A stretch of DNA of 41,045 nt from Myxococcales bacterium (lineage in GTDB: Bacteria; Myxococcota_A; Bradymonadia; UBA7976; UBA1532). Positions 16,065 to 25,226 of the stretch are shown piece by piece (position 1 is the stretch's first letter; every line of letters begins with the position of its first letter). The stretch spans positions 1 to 41,045 of the forward strand of contig JACKDL010000044.1 in the NCBI GenBank assembly GCA_020633555.1. Direction: 5' to 3'. The translations under genes and the position numbers were made by a program. The notes beneath the pieces were generated by a model. The model was not told the origin of the DNA. It made no database searches and worked only from the letters and a program-made list of their open reading frames with translations.

Positions 16065-17129
16065 GTGGCAAAGAGCGCGCCCGCCGCCGTCGCGGCCCAC
16101 GAGGGATGCTTGGCCGCACGCGCCGCCACTGCCGCCACCCTGCTCTGCCTGGCCCTGGCCAGCCTGGGCGCGCCTGTCGCCGCCTGGGCCGCCGAGCCCG
16201 CGGAGGACGAGGAGGTCGAGCCCGGCTTCTTCACCCTGTGGCCCGAGTGGGGCGCCGCGGTGGTGCACACCGGCTGGGCCGCCGTGGTGCCCGAGCTGCC
16301 CATCAAGGCCCTGCTGAACTGGCACCCCCCCGCCGCCGCGGGCAGCGCGGTGAAGGGGCGGCTGCTGTTCGGCGTGCAGATGAAACCCAGCCGCGGCGTG
16401 CACATCCGCCACCCCGAGCTGGCCTGGACCGTCCCCGAGGTCATCCACGCGCTGGAGGCTGCCCAGGCCCATGTGCGCCAGCGCCTGCCCGGCGGCCCCG
16501 ACCTGCAGGTGGGCGACATCAGCCGCCCCGGCGGCGGCCGCTTCCGCCCCCACTTCAGCCACCGCAACGGCCTGGACGTGGATCTGCGCTACTTCCTCGA
16601 GGGCGTGGCCCCCGGCGACCACGAGCACCACTTCGTGGCAGAACACCTGCTCGACTGCGCGCGGACCTGGGCGTTCATCGACCACCTGGTGGAGCAGGAC
16701 GCGGTGGACCTGATGTACATGGACGTGCGCTTGCAGAAGCGCTTGTATAAGTACGCTCGAAAGCAGCTCCAGCGCACCGACGAAGAGCTGGACCCCATCC
16801 TCAGCTACCCCAAGGCCAAGCGGCGCAAGAGCGCGCTCATCCAGCACGCCCGCGGCCACTTCAACCACCTGCACATCCGCTTCCGCGCCCCCTGGGCCCG
16901 GTTCATCGGCAGCCTCTACAGCTTCGACGCCGCCGTGGCCCTGGCCCGGCGCGTCGAGATCGCCACCACCGGCAAGATCAAGCACGTGGTCCGCCGCGGC
17001 GAGACGCTGGGCAAGATCGCCGAGAAGCACCGGGTGAAGCTGGCGGATCTGCTGCGCTGGAACGGCCTGAAGAAGACCTCGAAGATCCGCCCGGGCAAGG
17101 TGGTGTTCATCCGGGTGGCGCGGGACTGA
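16065..17129 (+). CDS. MepA-type murein endopeptidase with LysM domain
   Basis: Up to 354 residues. The start is uncertain: the GTG at 16065 gives a long N-region, and a TTG at 16110 would give a more typical signal; both lead into the hydrophobic ATAATLLCLALASLGAPVAA signal. The catalytic domain is a penicillin-insensitive (LAS, M74) endopeptidase: HRNGLDVD supplies zinc ligands His166 and Asp173, and HFNHLHIRF (His265, His268, His270) the rest. A LysM peptidoglycan-binding domain covers about residues 306-354 (HVVRRGETLGKIAEKHRV). The enzyme should cut cross-links between peptide stems of peptidoglycan in the periplasm. MepA of E. coli has no LysM, so this is an added wall anchor. It is divergent from the XPB operon. 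Confidence 0.88.
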   Translation: MAKSAPAAVAAHEGCLAARAATAATLLCLALASLGAPVAAWAAEPAEDEEVEPGFFTLWPEWGAAVVHTGWAAVVPELPIKALLNWHPPAAAGSAVKGRLLFGVQMKPSRGVHIRHPELAWTVPEVIHALEAAQAHVRQRLPGGPDLQVGDISRPGGGRFRPHFSHRNGLDVDLRYFLEGVAPGDHEHHFVAEHLLDCARTWAFIDHLVEQDAVDLMYMDVRLQKRLYKYARKQLQRTDEELDPILSYPKAKRRKSALIQHARGHFNHLHIRFRAPWARFIGSLYSFDAAVALARRVEIATTGKIKHVVRRGETLGKIAEKHRVKLADLLRWNGLKKTSKIRPGKVVFIRVARD

Positions 17130-17144
17130 CCGCCGCCGGGTGGC

Positions 17145-17636
17145 TCAGCCCGCCCGGCCCTCAAGGTGGCGCACCAGGTTGTCCAGCACCCGCGGCCACG
17201 CCGCCTCGAAGTAGGCAAAGGTGGCCGGCCAGTCGGGGTGGCCGTCGGGCCCGAAGCCCGCGGCGGGCCAGCCCGTGTGGGTCAGGTGCACCTCGGTGGC
17301 GCCGTCGTTGTCGGCCAGCTCCACCACGCACCAGGTGTGCTGCTGGCGGGCGTGGGCCAGGTGGGGCGGCGCGTTCCACGAGAAGGCCAGCAGCCGCCCG
17401 GGGATGAACGCCAGCACCTCGCAGCCCTCGCTGCCCCGCTCGGGGGCGCTGGGAGGCATGAACAGGAGCTCGAAGGGCCCGCCCACCCGCAGCGCCATGC
17501 GCGCCTCGGGCGCGAACCATGCCTGCAGGCCCTGGGCGCTCGTCCAGGCCGCCCAGACCGCGTCCCGGGGTGCGCGCACCGACCGCCGGACCGTGATCAT
17601 CTTCTCGCTGATGGGCCCCTGCACCATCGTCGCCAT
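17145..17636 (-). CDS. SRPBCC/AHSA1-family protein
   Basis: 163 residues with GGGAGG before the ATG. The sequence shows the START-like AHSA1 pattern: ITVRRSVRAPRDAVWAAWTS near the start, then LQAWFAPEA, VGGPFELLF, FIPGRLLAFSWN, and a C-terminal helix HPDWPATFAYFEAAWPRVLD. Such proteins form a hydrophobic cavity and may bind a small ligand or act with an Hsp90-like partner; most are uncharacterised. It lies between MepA-LysM and the isoaspartyl peptidase gene on opposite strands, so no operon is suggested. Confidence 0.85.
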   Translation of the reverse strand: MATMVQGPISEKMITVRRSVRAPRDAVWAAWTSAQGLQAWFAPEARMALRVGGPFELLFMPPSAPERGSEGCEVLAFIPGRLLAFSWNAPPHLAHARQQHTWCVVELADNDGATEVHLTHTGWPAAGFGPDGHPDWPATFAYFEAAWPRVLDNLVRHLEGRAG

Positions 17637-17736
17637 CGCGCCCTCCCATGTGGCTGTGCCCTGGCAGAGTGCCCGCTGCGCGGCGTGGGCTCAACCGCGC
17701 TTGTGCCCCGACCTGGGCCGGGCCAAGCTGCCCGCC

Positions 17737-18669
17737 ATGCCGATCCCCACCCTGGTCATTCACGGCGGCGCCGGCCTGGTGAAGGCCCACATCTTCGCCG
17801 AACACCAAGAGGCCGACTACCACGCCGGCCTGAGCGCCGCCCTGGCCGCCGGGCTCGCCGTGCTGGCCGCCGGCGGCCCCGCGCTGGACGCCGCTCAGCG
17901 GGCCGTCGAGGTGCTGGAGGATCACCCCGGCTTCAACGCCGGGCGCGGCGCCGTGTACGCCCACGAGGGCCACATCGAGCTGGACGCCTCAATCATGTGC
18001 GGCGCCACCGGCCGGGCCGGGGCCGTGGCGGGCGTGCGCACCCTGCGCCACCCCATCCAGGGCGCGCGGGTGGTGCTGGAGCGCTCCGCGCACGTCCTGT
18101 TGGCGGGCGCGGGCGCCGACACCTACTGCGCGGGCCAGGGCGTGGCCACGGCGCCCCCCGCCCACTTCCACACCGACCTGCGCTGGCAGCAGCTCCAGGC
18201 TGCCAAGACAGCCGATCGGATCGCCCTGGACCACGACGGCGCCCCCGGGCCGGTGACGGACGCCAAGCTGGGCACGGTGGGCGCCGTGGCGCTGGACGCC
18301 GCGGGCCGGCTGGCCGCCGCCACCAGCACCGGCGGCATGACCAACAAGCGCTGGGGCCGCATCGGCGACTCGCCGCTCATCGGCGCTGGGACCTTCGCCG
18401 ACGGCCGCGTGGCGATCTCGTGCACGGGCCACGGCGAGCACTTCATGCGCCACGTGGCCGCCCACGCCGTCGCCCAGCGCGTGGAGCTCCTGGGCGAGCC
18501 CCTGGGGGCAGCCTGTCAGGCGGTGCTCGACCGCATCGAGGCCGGCGGCGGGCTCGGCGGGCTCATCGCCGTGGACGCCGGCGGCGCCATCGCGCTGCCC
18601 TTCAACACCGGCGGCATGTTCCGCGGCCACCAGGCCGTGGGCGGGCCGGCCACCGTCGCCATCTGGTAG
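17737..18669 (+). CDS. iaaA: Isoaspartyl peptidase/L-asparaginase (Ntn hydrolase)
   Basis: 310 residues from the ATG at 17737, chosen because MPIPTLVIHGGAG is the family's N-terminus; the open frame extends much further upstream in non-conserved sequence. Conserved parts are HPGFNAGRGAVY, ELDASIM and the autocleavage site KLGTVGAVALD, where Thr180 would become the new N-terminal nucleophile after self-processing. STGGMTNKRWGRIGDSP supplies the substrate pocket and CTGHGEHFMR follows. The mature alpha/beta enzyme hydrolyses beta-aspartyl dipeptides and asparagine, removing isoAsp from damaged proteins. The sirtuin gene follows 42 bp downstream on the same strand. Confidence 0.93.
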   Translation: MPIPTLVIHGGAGLVKAHIFAEHQEADYHAGLSAALAAGLAVLAAGGPALDAAQRAVEVLEDHPGFNAGRGAVYAHEGHIELDASIMCGATGRAGAVAGVRTLRHPIQGARVVLERSAHVLLAGAGADTYCAGQGVATAPPAHFHTDLRWQQLQAAKTADRIALDHDGAPGPVTDAKLGTVGAVALDAAGRLAAATSTGGMTNKRWGRIGDSPLIGAGTFADGRVAISCTGHGEHFMRHVAAHAVAQRVELLGEPLGAACQAVLDRIEAGGGLGGLIAVDAGGAIALPFNTGGMFRGHQAVGGPATVAIW

Positions 18670-18711
18670 CGCCGCGCGGCCACGCGGCCCGCCCGCGCAT
18701 CCTGCCGCCGT

Positions 18712-19545
18712 ATGGCCCTGCTCCCCCTGCCCCAGCCGCCGCTGCCCGACCTGAGCGCGCTACGCCGCCTGTTGGACCGCAGCCCCCGGCTGGCGGTGCT
18801 CACCGGCGCGGGCTGCAGCACCGAATCCGGCATCCCCGACTACCGCAGCCCCCGGGCCACGCCCCGCCGCGAGCCTATGCGGTTCATGGAGTTCAAGCGC
18901 AGCGCCGCCGCCCGCCAGCGCTACTGGTCGCGGGCCTTCGTGGGCTGGCAGGCCATGGCCGCGGCCCGGCCCAACGCCGCCCACGACGCCCTTGCGGCCC
19001 TGGAGCGCGCCGGCCGGCTGGACTGCCTGATCACCCAGAACGTGGACCGCCTGCACCAGGCCGCCGGCAGCCGGCGGGTGGTGGAGCTGCACGGCGCCCT
19101 GGCCGAGGTCATCTGCCTGGACTGCCAGGCGGTGAGCCCGCGCGAGGCCCTCCAGGCCCGGCTGGCGGCGCTGAACCCGAGCTGGCAGTGCGCGAGCGCC
19201 ACCGCCGCGCCCGACGGGGACGCCGACCTGGATCCAGGCGCCGAGGCTTTCCGCGTGGCCCCGTGCGAGGCCTGCGGCGGGCCCCTGAAGCCGCGGGTGG
19301 TGTTCTTCGGCGAGCAGGTGCCCCCAGCCCGGGTCGAGGCCGCCTTCGCTGCGGTGGAGCGGGCCGACGCCCTGCTGGTGGCGGGCTCCAGCCTCACGGT
19401 GTGGTCGGGGCTGCGCTTCGTGCGCCGGGCCGCCGAGCGGGGGATCCCCATCGCCTCGGTGAACCTGGGCCCCACCCGCGCCGACGACCTGTTCTCGGTG
19501 AACGTACAGGCCCGGGTGGGCGACGTGCTGCCGGCGCTGCCGTGA
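18712..19545 (+). CDS. Sir2-family NAD-dependent protein deacylase
   Basis: 277 residues. It has the sirtuin signature motifs in order: AVLTGAGCSTESGIPDYRSP (NAD binding), TQNVDRLHQAAGS, ELHGALAEVICLDC with the catalytic His and the first zinc Cys pair, CEACGGPLKPRVVFFGE with the second Cys pair, and VAGSSLTVWSGLRF. The PDYRSP form and the overall sequence suggest class II (SIRT4-like). It removes acyl groups from lysine with use of NAD. It is probably co-transcribed with the isoaspartyl peptidase just upstream. It ends 6 bp from the convergent TRAP permease gene, so no room for a separate terminator exists. Confidence 0.93.
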   Translation: MALLPLPQPPLPDLSALRRLLDRSPRLAVLTGAGCSTESGIPDYRSPRATPRREPMRFMEFKRSAAARQRYWSRAFVGWQAMAAARPNAAHDALAALERAGRLDCLITQNVDRLHQAAGSRRVVELHGALAEVICLDCQAVSPREALQARLAALNPSWQCASATAAPDGDADLDPGAEAFRVAPCEACGGPLKPRVVFFGEQVPPARVEAAFAAVERADALLVAGSSLTVWSGLRFVRRAAERGIPIASVNLGPTRADDLFSVNVQARVGDVLPALP

Positions 19546-19551
19546 GGCGCG

Positions 19552-21879
19552 TCAGCTCCCGTAGCTGCTGAACATCAGGGGCACGAAGGCCACGATCAGC
19601 AGGGCGACGCCCATGACGGCCACGGGCAGGGCCACGCGCTCGTGGCGCGACCACCACGAGCCGCCCTCGGCGAAGGCGGCCTGCACCTCGTCTTCGCCCA
19701 CCACTTGTCGGGTGAGCAGGTGGTTCAGGGCCACGGGCGGCGTCAGGTAGCCCAGCTCGAAGGCCACCAGCACCACCATCCAGAAGTGCACGGGATCAAT
19801 GCCATTTCGGGCAGCCACATCCGAGATGGTGGCCGACACCAGGATGACGGCGCCGTAGGGATCCAGGGTCATGCCCACGACGACCAGCACCACCACCAGC
19901 AGGCCCATGGTGGTCCACACCGAGCCGAAGGTGGCGGGCACCATGCTCATCAGCTCGGCGCGCTCCACGATGCCGCCCAGGCAGATGCTCAGGCCCATCA
20001 TCATCAGCAGCGCGCCGATGTGGCCGGTGGTCTCGGTGGTGGCCATCTCGAGCGCATGCACGTACCCCACGGGCTTCTCGGCCGCGGGCAGGTCGGGCGC
20101 CGCCGCGCGCTTCGCGGCCCAGCGGTCGTAGATCAGCAGGATGAGCAGCACCGCCGGCAGGATGATGGCCGCCGAGTTCTCGTCAACGATGGCCTCGAGC
20201 AGCAGCCCGAAGCCCAGCAGCACCGCGGTGGTGATGATGACATACGGCACCAGCGGCTTGAGCGCCCGCACCATGCCCGGCACGGCCTCGCCCAGCGGCG
20301 CCAGCGTCATCTTGGTCTTGCGGTTCAGCAGCGAGGCCACCAGGAACAGGAAGCTGGTGAGCAGGAAGACCTTGAAGCCCCAGCCATAGAGCTGCTCGGT
20401 GGTCACCTGCATGTTCAGCGAGGCCACGATCACCACCAGCAGGCACGGGTTGAGCACCACGCCCAGGCTGCCCGACATGGCGGTGGCCGCCAGCGCGAGC
20501 TGGCGCCGGGCGCCGGCCTTGCGCAGCTCCTGGTAGATCACCGCGCCCACGGCGATGACGAAGATGCCCGAGGCGCCCGAGTACGCCGTGGGCAGCGCCG
20601 CGCCCACCACCGCCACGAACGCCAGCAGCTCGGGCGGCAGCCCGAAGGGGCGCACCACGTCGAAGGTCAGCTCGGCCAGCCGGGTCTGCTTCAGCAGCAT
20701 CCCGATCCAGACGTACAGGCCCACCTGCAGGTACAGGCGGGCGTACTCGGTGAGCTTGGTGAGGTAGATGGACAGGCCCGCCGGGTGGTTCTCGGCCACC
20801 AGGAAGTAGATCCCCGCGATGAGCCCCATGGTGGCGTACAGCGGCACCGACAGCAGGCTGCCCAGCCCGCCGCCGGGCTGCACGTCGGCCGGCAGGCGCA
20901 CCAGGTTGATCACGTGGATGCCAGCCATGATGGCCAGGCCCACCAGCCAGATGGTGTACAGCTCGGGGTGCGCGACCCGAACGCCTGCGCCCTCGGAGAT
21001 GCCCTTGTGGGCCCACACCGACCACAGGAGCAGGCCGACGGTGGCCAACTGCGCGCCCTCGGCGGCGTAGTGGTCCAGCCGGCGCTGGGGCGGGCGCAGG
21101 GCGATGTGGCCTCGGATGGCGCTGGCCGTGATGGCGCACACCAGCAGCAGCAGCAGGATCAGGTGGCGCTGGTGGGCGATGCCCCAGTCGCGCACCTGCT
21201 CCACCACGGCCTCGACCGAGCGGAAGCTCTTCACGCCGTCGGTGCGGCGCAACTGGATGTCGGCGAAGGCGGCGTGACGGGCCTCGCACTGGGCGATGGC
21301 CGCCTGGAATGCCAGGACCTCGGGCGGCGGGCCGGTGGCGCCCTTCGCCTCGCCCCCCTTCGCCTCGCCGCCCTCCTCGTCCGCGAACAGGGCGTCCACG
21401 TCGTCGCCGCCCGCCGCCGCGGGCGGCGGCTTGGGCGCCTCGCCCTCGTCCTCGAACAGCGCGTCCACGTCGTCGCCCGCCGGCGCCTTCACGGCGGGCT
21501 CGGGCGCCCCATCGCCGTCCTCGAACAGCGCGTCCACGGCGTCGCCCTCGGGCGCCTTCACGGCGGGCTCGGGTGCCTCATCGCCGTCCTCGAACAGCGC
21601 GTCCACGTCGTCGCCAGCGGGCGCGTTCGTCGCCGGCTTCGGGGCGGCGGCCGCCGCCAGCCGGGCCCTCAGGGCGGCCACGTCGCAGGTGGGCGCCGTC
21701 GGCTCCACCCGCAGCAGGCGGTTGTAGCCGGGGTACAGCCGCTCACCGAGCTTCGAGAGCTGGCTGTAGACCAGCACCAGGCTGTTGTAGCTGATGACGG
21801 TGAGCAGCAGGACCACGGCGGGGGTGGTGCTCACCCCCAGCCGCAGCCAACTGACGCGCCGTGGATCGTGGCCGTGCAC
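19552..21879 (-). CDS. TRAP transporter fused small-large permease with acidic repeat linker
   Basis: 775 residues from a GTG at 21879 preceded by AGGGGGG; an ATG at 21927 is the alternative. After one N-terminal membrane helix comes a linker of four repeats of about 23 residues, each with a core like GDDVDALFEDG followed by APEPAVKAP. Then four hydrophobic segments correspond to a DctQ-like small subunit, followed by the DctM-type large subunit with about a dozen helices and the conserved end VLVAFELGYLTPPVALNHLL. TRAP permeases import organic anions with a periplasmic binding protein, driven by ion gradients. It is the last gene of the cluster, after tatT-like and solute-binding genes. The substrate is unknown. 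The linker is not part of ordinary TRAP permeases. Confidence 0.88.
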   Translation of the reverse strand: MHGHDPRRVSWLRLGVSTTPAVVLLLTVISYNSLVLVYSQLSKLGERLYPGYNRLLRVEPTAPTCDVAALRARLAAAAAPKPATNAPAGDDVDALFEDGDEAPEPAVKAPEGDAVDALFEDGDGAPEPAVKAPAGDDVDALFEDEGEAPKPPPAAAGGDDVDALFADEEGGEAKGGEAKGATGPPPEVLAFQAAIAQCEARHAAFADIQLRRTDGVKSFRSVEAVVEQVRDWGIAHQRHLILLLLLVCAITASAIRGHIALRPPQRRLDHYAAEGAQLATVGLLLWSVWAHKGISEGAGVRVAHPELYTIWLVGLAIMAGIHVINLVRLPADVQPGGGLGSLLSVPLYATMGLIAGIYFLVAENHPAGLSIYLTKLTEYARLYLQVGLYVWIGMLLKQTRLAELTFDVVRPFGLPPELLAFVAVVGAALPTAYSGASGIFVIAVGAVIYQELRKAGARRQLALAATAMSGSLGVVLNPCLLVVIVASLNMQVTTEQLYGWGFKVFLLTSFLFLVASLLNRKTKMTLAPLGEAVPGMVRALKPLVPYVIITTAVLLGFGLLLEAIVDENSAAIILPAVLLILLIYDRWAAKRAAAPDLPAAEKPVGYVHALEMATTETTGHIGALLMMMGLSICLGGIVERAELMSMVPATFGSVWTTMGLLVVVLVVVGMTLDPYGAVILVSATISDVAARNGIDPVHFWMVVLVAFELGYLTPPVALNHLLTRQVVGEDEVQAAFAEGGSWWSRHERVALPVAVMGVALLIVAFVPLMFSSYGS

Positions 21880-21968
21880 GCTGGAGGTCCCCCCTGAAAG
21901 TCGGCCGCCGGGTGGCGGCCCGATCACTCGCGCCCCGGGATCGCCCGCGGATCACCCGCGGTGGGTGC

Positions 21969-22964
21969 TCACTCGCGCTGCTGCGCGCACTCGGCCCGGG
22001 CCGCGTCCGCCTGGCAGCGCACCTTGCGCATCAGCTTCAGCGCGCGGCCGTCGTAGACCTTCTCCTGGTCGCGCAGGCGCACCCGCACGTCCTGGAACAT
22101 CTGGTCGTACTTCGCCTTGTCCTCGGCCGGGATGTCGATCCAGTGCTTGGCGGGCACCGACTTGTCGGCCTTCTGCACCACGCTCAGGAACTTGCCGAAG
22201 TTCTTCGCGGCGAAGGCGCGGGACTTCGTGCCGAAGTCCGCCGGAAACTCGGCGTGGCGGATCATGAGCTGCAGCGTCATCTGAGCCAGCGGGTAGCGGA
22301 TGACGCCGCCGGCGTCGCCGATGCCCTTGTACAGCTCCAGCGCCTTGTAGGCCGTGGCGGGGGCGTAGGCCGCCTCGACGCTGCCGTTGTTGAACATGCT
22401 GGCGAAGCTGCTGACGTCGGCGGGCACCAGGGCGGCGCCCACGATCTTCACCATGATCTTGGCGGCCTCATCGAAGTCCAGCGTGGCCAACTTGCGGCCG
22501 GCGAGCTCGGGCACAGTGTCCACGGCCTTGTCGCGCACCATCAGGTACACGGCGCCGCCGGGGAAGATGGCCGCGGTCTCGTAGTCACCGCTGCGCATCA
22601 GGCCGGCGGCCTTGGGGCTGCCCAGCTTCTGCACCACGGTCTTCAGCCCGTTGTACTCCGGCAGCGCGCCCATGGCCTCGAGGGTGCCGGCGAACTTCAG
22701 GAAGTCGCGCCCGCGGGTGCCGGTCATGAGCACCGCGTCGCACTTCTTCGCCTTGAAGTCCTCCGAGGCCGTCTTCTCGTCGGTATAGGGCTTCAGCTCG
22801 AAGGTCACCCCCCAGGCGATGGCCTCGGTGCGGTAGTCCTTCGTGAGGTTGAAGATGTCGCCGTTGGCCCCGCTGGGGTCATAGACGCACAGGGTCTTGT
22901 CGTCGGCCAGGGCCGGGGTGGCCAGCGCCAGGGCGGTGGCGGCGGTGAGCAGGGCTCGCATCAT
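21969..22964 (-). CDS. TRAP-type periplasmic solute-binding protein (TatP-like)
   Basis: 331 residues from the ATG at 22964, with GAGG and GGAG upstream and a clean Sec signal (MMRALLTAATALALATPALADD). A GTG at 23000 overlapping the TatT stop is an alternative start that would lengthen the n-region. The mature sequence starts TLCVYDPSGANGDIF, passes VTFELKPYTDEKTASEDF and CDAVLMTGTRGRDFLKFAG, and has the extended two-lobe binding-protein look with helical C-terminus ending in two Cys. It resembles the P component of TatT-associated TRAP systems (as Tp0957 in Treponema) more than classical DctP. It binds an unknown ligand for the fused permease downstream. Confidence 0.82.
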   Translation of the reverse strand: MMRALLTAATALALATPALADDKTLCVYDPSGANGDIFNLTKDYRTEAIAWGVTFELKPYTDEKTASEDFKAKKCDAVLMTGTRGRDFLKFAGTLEAMGALPEYNGLKTVVQKLGSPKAAGLMRSGDYETAAIFPGGAVYLMVRDKAVDTVPELAGRKLATLDFDEAAKIMVKIVGAALVPADVSSFASMFNNGSVEAAYAPATAYKALELYKGIGDAGGVIRYPLAQMTLQLMIRHAEFPADFGTKSRAFAAKNFGKFLSVVQKADKSVPAKHWIDIPAEDKAKYDQMFQDVRVRLRDQEKVYDGRALKLMRKVRCQADAARAECAQQRE

Positions 22965-22996
22965 GACTCGCTCCTCGAGCAGCGTCCGAAGATCCA

Positions 22997-24073
22997 TCAC
23001 TCGTCGGCGCCGCCGTCCGCGGCGGGCGCCTCATCGGTGGGGGCAGCGCCGCCCAGATCATCCAGCAGGTCGTCGTCGCCGCCGGCCTCGACCTCGTCAT
23101 CCCAGAAGGTGCCCAGGGCGCCCTCGGGGGTGCGGTGTCCGGTGGCTTCGGTCCACAGCCGATCCGACAGCGCCAGGAGCTGCGCCTCGGCGTTGCGGTC
23201 CATCAGCAGCCAGCGGGCGGGGGGCTGGAACTCGGCGCCCGCCGCCTTGAACTCGCGGATGATGGTGCGGACCTCGTCCATCCGGCCGGCGGCGGCCGCC
23301 GCCTGGGCCCGGATGGCCAGGGCGAGGCGAACCCCCGTCTGCTTGCCCTCGGCGGACGCCTTGGCCATCTGCCCCCACGGATCCGCGCCCTCGGGCGCGG
23401 CGCCGGGGATGCCGGTCCAGACGGCCGCCTCGAGCGCCGCCGGGACCCCCCACCACTTCTCGTTGTTCACACAGCGGACATTTCGGGCCGCCTGCCGGGG
23501 CAGATCCAGCGGCACGCCCACCGCGCCGCCCACCACCCGGTCGTGCTGCACCGCCTGTACGGCGGCGATGTTGCCCATGAGCCAGGTGAACTCGTCCTCG
23601 GTGGTCTCGAGCTCGGGGCACTCGCCCGCCTTCACCGGGTAGGCCTTGGCCAGGTACTCGCCGGCCTTCTTGAAGCGCCAGGCCGCCACCGCGTGCTTGC
23701 GCTTCTCGGCCAGGCGCCCGTCCTTCGCCCCCGGGGCGTCGCCGCGCTTCAGCGCCCGCAGGCTGCTCAGCTCGGCGTCCCAGGCCTCGACCTCGGCGCA
23801 GATGCCGGCGCTGGCCATGACCCCCACCGCCGCCTTGTTGGGCGCGTCGGTGATGCGCTCGAAGCTCAAGAGCTGCCCGCCCACCGACTGGGCCAGCTCG
23901 CAGGCCATGCCCAGGTCCCCGAAGCCGATCATGAAGGGGTTCAGGTGCTCGACGGTGTAGTCGGCCATCATGTCGCCGGTGTTGGCCATGATGCACTTGC
24001 AGCCGGCGCCCCCCAGGGCCACGGCCAACAGGGTCACCGACAGCCGGCCCCAGCCGGCACGGGGGGTACGCAT
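22997..24073 (-). CDS. TatT-like TRAP-associated TPR lipoprotein
   Basis: 358 residues from the ATG at 24073, the start that gives a lipoprotein signal (LLAVALGGAGC); the frame is open to 24208 without such features. The mature part begins KCIMANTGDMMADYTVEHLN and is largely helical with repeated Ala-rich helix pairs, consistent with TPR-like packing, as in TatT (Tp0956), which forms a trimer with its binding protein. The C-terminus is a disordered acidic tail with DDDLLDDLGG and Asp/Ala/Glu runs, similar in style to the acidic repeats in the permease linker. It lies between an OMP-like gene and the binding-protein gene on the same strand. The role would be periplasmic ligand handover or storage. 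Confidence 0.82.
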   Translation of the reverse strand: MRTPRAGWGRLSVTLLAVALGGAGCKCIMANTGDMMADYTVEHLNPFMIGFGDLGMACELAQSVGGQLLSFERITDAPNKAAVGVMASAGICAEVEAWDAELSSLRALKRGDAPGAKDGRLAEKRKHAVAAWRFKKAGEYLAKAYPVKAGECPELETTEDEFTWLMGNIAAVQAVQHDRVVGGAVGVPLDLPRQAARNVRCVNNEKWWGVPAALEAAVWTGIPGAAPEGADPWGQMAKASAEGKQTGVRLALAIRAQAAAAAGRMDEVRTIIREFKAAGAEFQPPARWLLMDRNAEAQLLALSDRLWTEATGHRTPEGALGTFWDDEVEAGGDDDLLDDLGGAAPTDEAPAADGGADE

Positions 24074-24177
24074 GGGCGGCGCTCCGACGAGGGGTTGTGG
24101 GCGGCGAAAGTAGCCCGCCTGTGCCAAGCGCGCAACGACGCCCTGGGCGAAGGCGACCCGGGGGGGCCGCGGGCGGC

Positions 24178-25170
24178 TCAGCGGGTGTAGCCCACCCCGA
24201 TCACCCACATGGACGGATCGGCGATCTGCCCCAGCACCAGGTCATTGATGTAGTCGTGCGCGTAGTAGAGCTGCGCGGTCAGCGTCTCGCCCGGCGCGAA
24301 GGCCAGGGTGTAGTCCACACCCGCCCGGAAGCCCACGCCCAGGTCGTCGCGGTAGCTCAAGCCCACGGCGAACAGGTAGCTCAGGTCCACCACCACGAAC
24401 AGGCGCTCGGGATCCGCAAAGCCCCCTGTGATGTCCTCATCGGCCGGGAACGCGTTGCCCAGGCGCCCGTGGATCCCGCCGTCGGGCAGCTCGGCGTCGA
24501 ACACGCGCCCGAACAGCGAATACTCCTGCATTGGGCCGCCCACCCGGCGCGTGTACTCGTACCACAGGCCCAGCTCCAGCCAGTCCGACTGCCAGCCCAG
24601 GGTGAGCTGAGCCTTCTCGACGCGGTCGAAGCTGGCGTTGGGCAGCAGAAAGCCCGAGTAGCTGAGCCCCTGGGTGGCCTCGTCGGCGCTGTGGCCGCGA
24701 TCCAGGTACAGGTAGGGCGCCACCAAGGTGCGGGTGTCGTCCCCCCGAGCCGGCGCCGGCCGGGGACTGGCGGCGTAATTGAAGTACAAGCCCGCGTGCA
24801 CGCTGCCCAGGTAGGGCACCCGGTGCACCCCCAGCCCATACGAGGCGCTGAAGGAGGCCGGCCCGTCGTCGCTGCCCGGCGCCGGCAGCTTGTAGGCCAG
24901 GGTGGACAGGTCGTGGCTCAGCCACAGGCCGCTGCGGTCCGGGGGCGCGAGGTCCAGCGGCACGGCCCCCGACAGGCCGGCGCCCTGGAGCTGGTCGCCC
25001 GCCAGGTACATCACCCGGAACTTCTGGCTGCCCGGCGGCGTGACCACCGTGCGCCGCAGGAAGCGGTTGAAGAGCGTGTCGGCGGCATCCACGCGCACCT
25101 GCCCGTGGGCCGCCTGTGCCAGGCTCAGCGCCACCAGCGCGAGCGTCCCCCCTGCCGTGAACCGACCCAT
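24178..25170 (-). CDS. Putative outer-membrane beta-barrel protein of the TRAP cluster
   Basis: 330 residues with a Sec signal (LALVALSLAQAAHG). The mature sequence is rich in amphipathic strands with Tyr and Gly, such as FSASYGLGVHRV, SVHAGLYFNYAAS, LVAPYLYLDRG, LELGLWYEYTRR and ALFAV-like segments, and ends in MWVIGVGYTR. No domain is named with confidence; a porin-like barrel is likely. It lies 104 bp upstream of the TatT-like gene on the same strand, so it may supply the outer-membrane entry for the same substrate, by analogy with genes next to TatT systems. That link is inference from order and spacing. Confidence 0.7.
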   Translation of the reverse strand: MGRFTAGGTLALVALSLAQAAHGQVRVDAADTLFNRFLRRTVVTPPGSQKFRVMYLAGDQLQGAGLSGAVPLDLAPPDRSGLWLSHDLSTLAYKLPAPGSDDGPASFSASYGLGVHRVPYLGSVHAGLYFNYAASPRPAPARGDDTRTLVAPYLYLDRGHSADEATQGLSYSGFLLPNASFDRVEKAQLTLGWQSDWLELGLWYEYTRRVGGPMQEYSLFGRVFDAELPDGGIHGRLGNAFPADEDITGGFADPERLFVVVDLSYLFAVGLSYRDDLGVGFRAGVDYTLAFAPGETLTAQLYYAHDYINDLVLGQIADPSMWVIGVGYTR

Positions 25171-25226
25171 CTGCCCTCGCTGTCGTCGCCCGGGGGCCTA
25201 TTCAAAGGGGAAGCGGCCGTGCCAGG

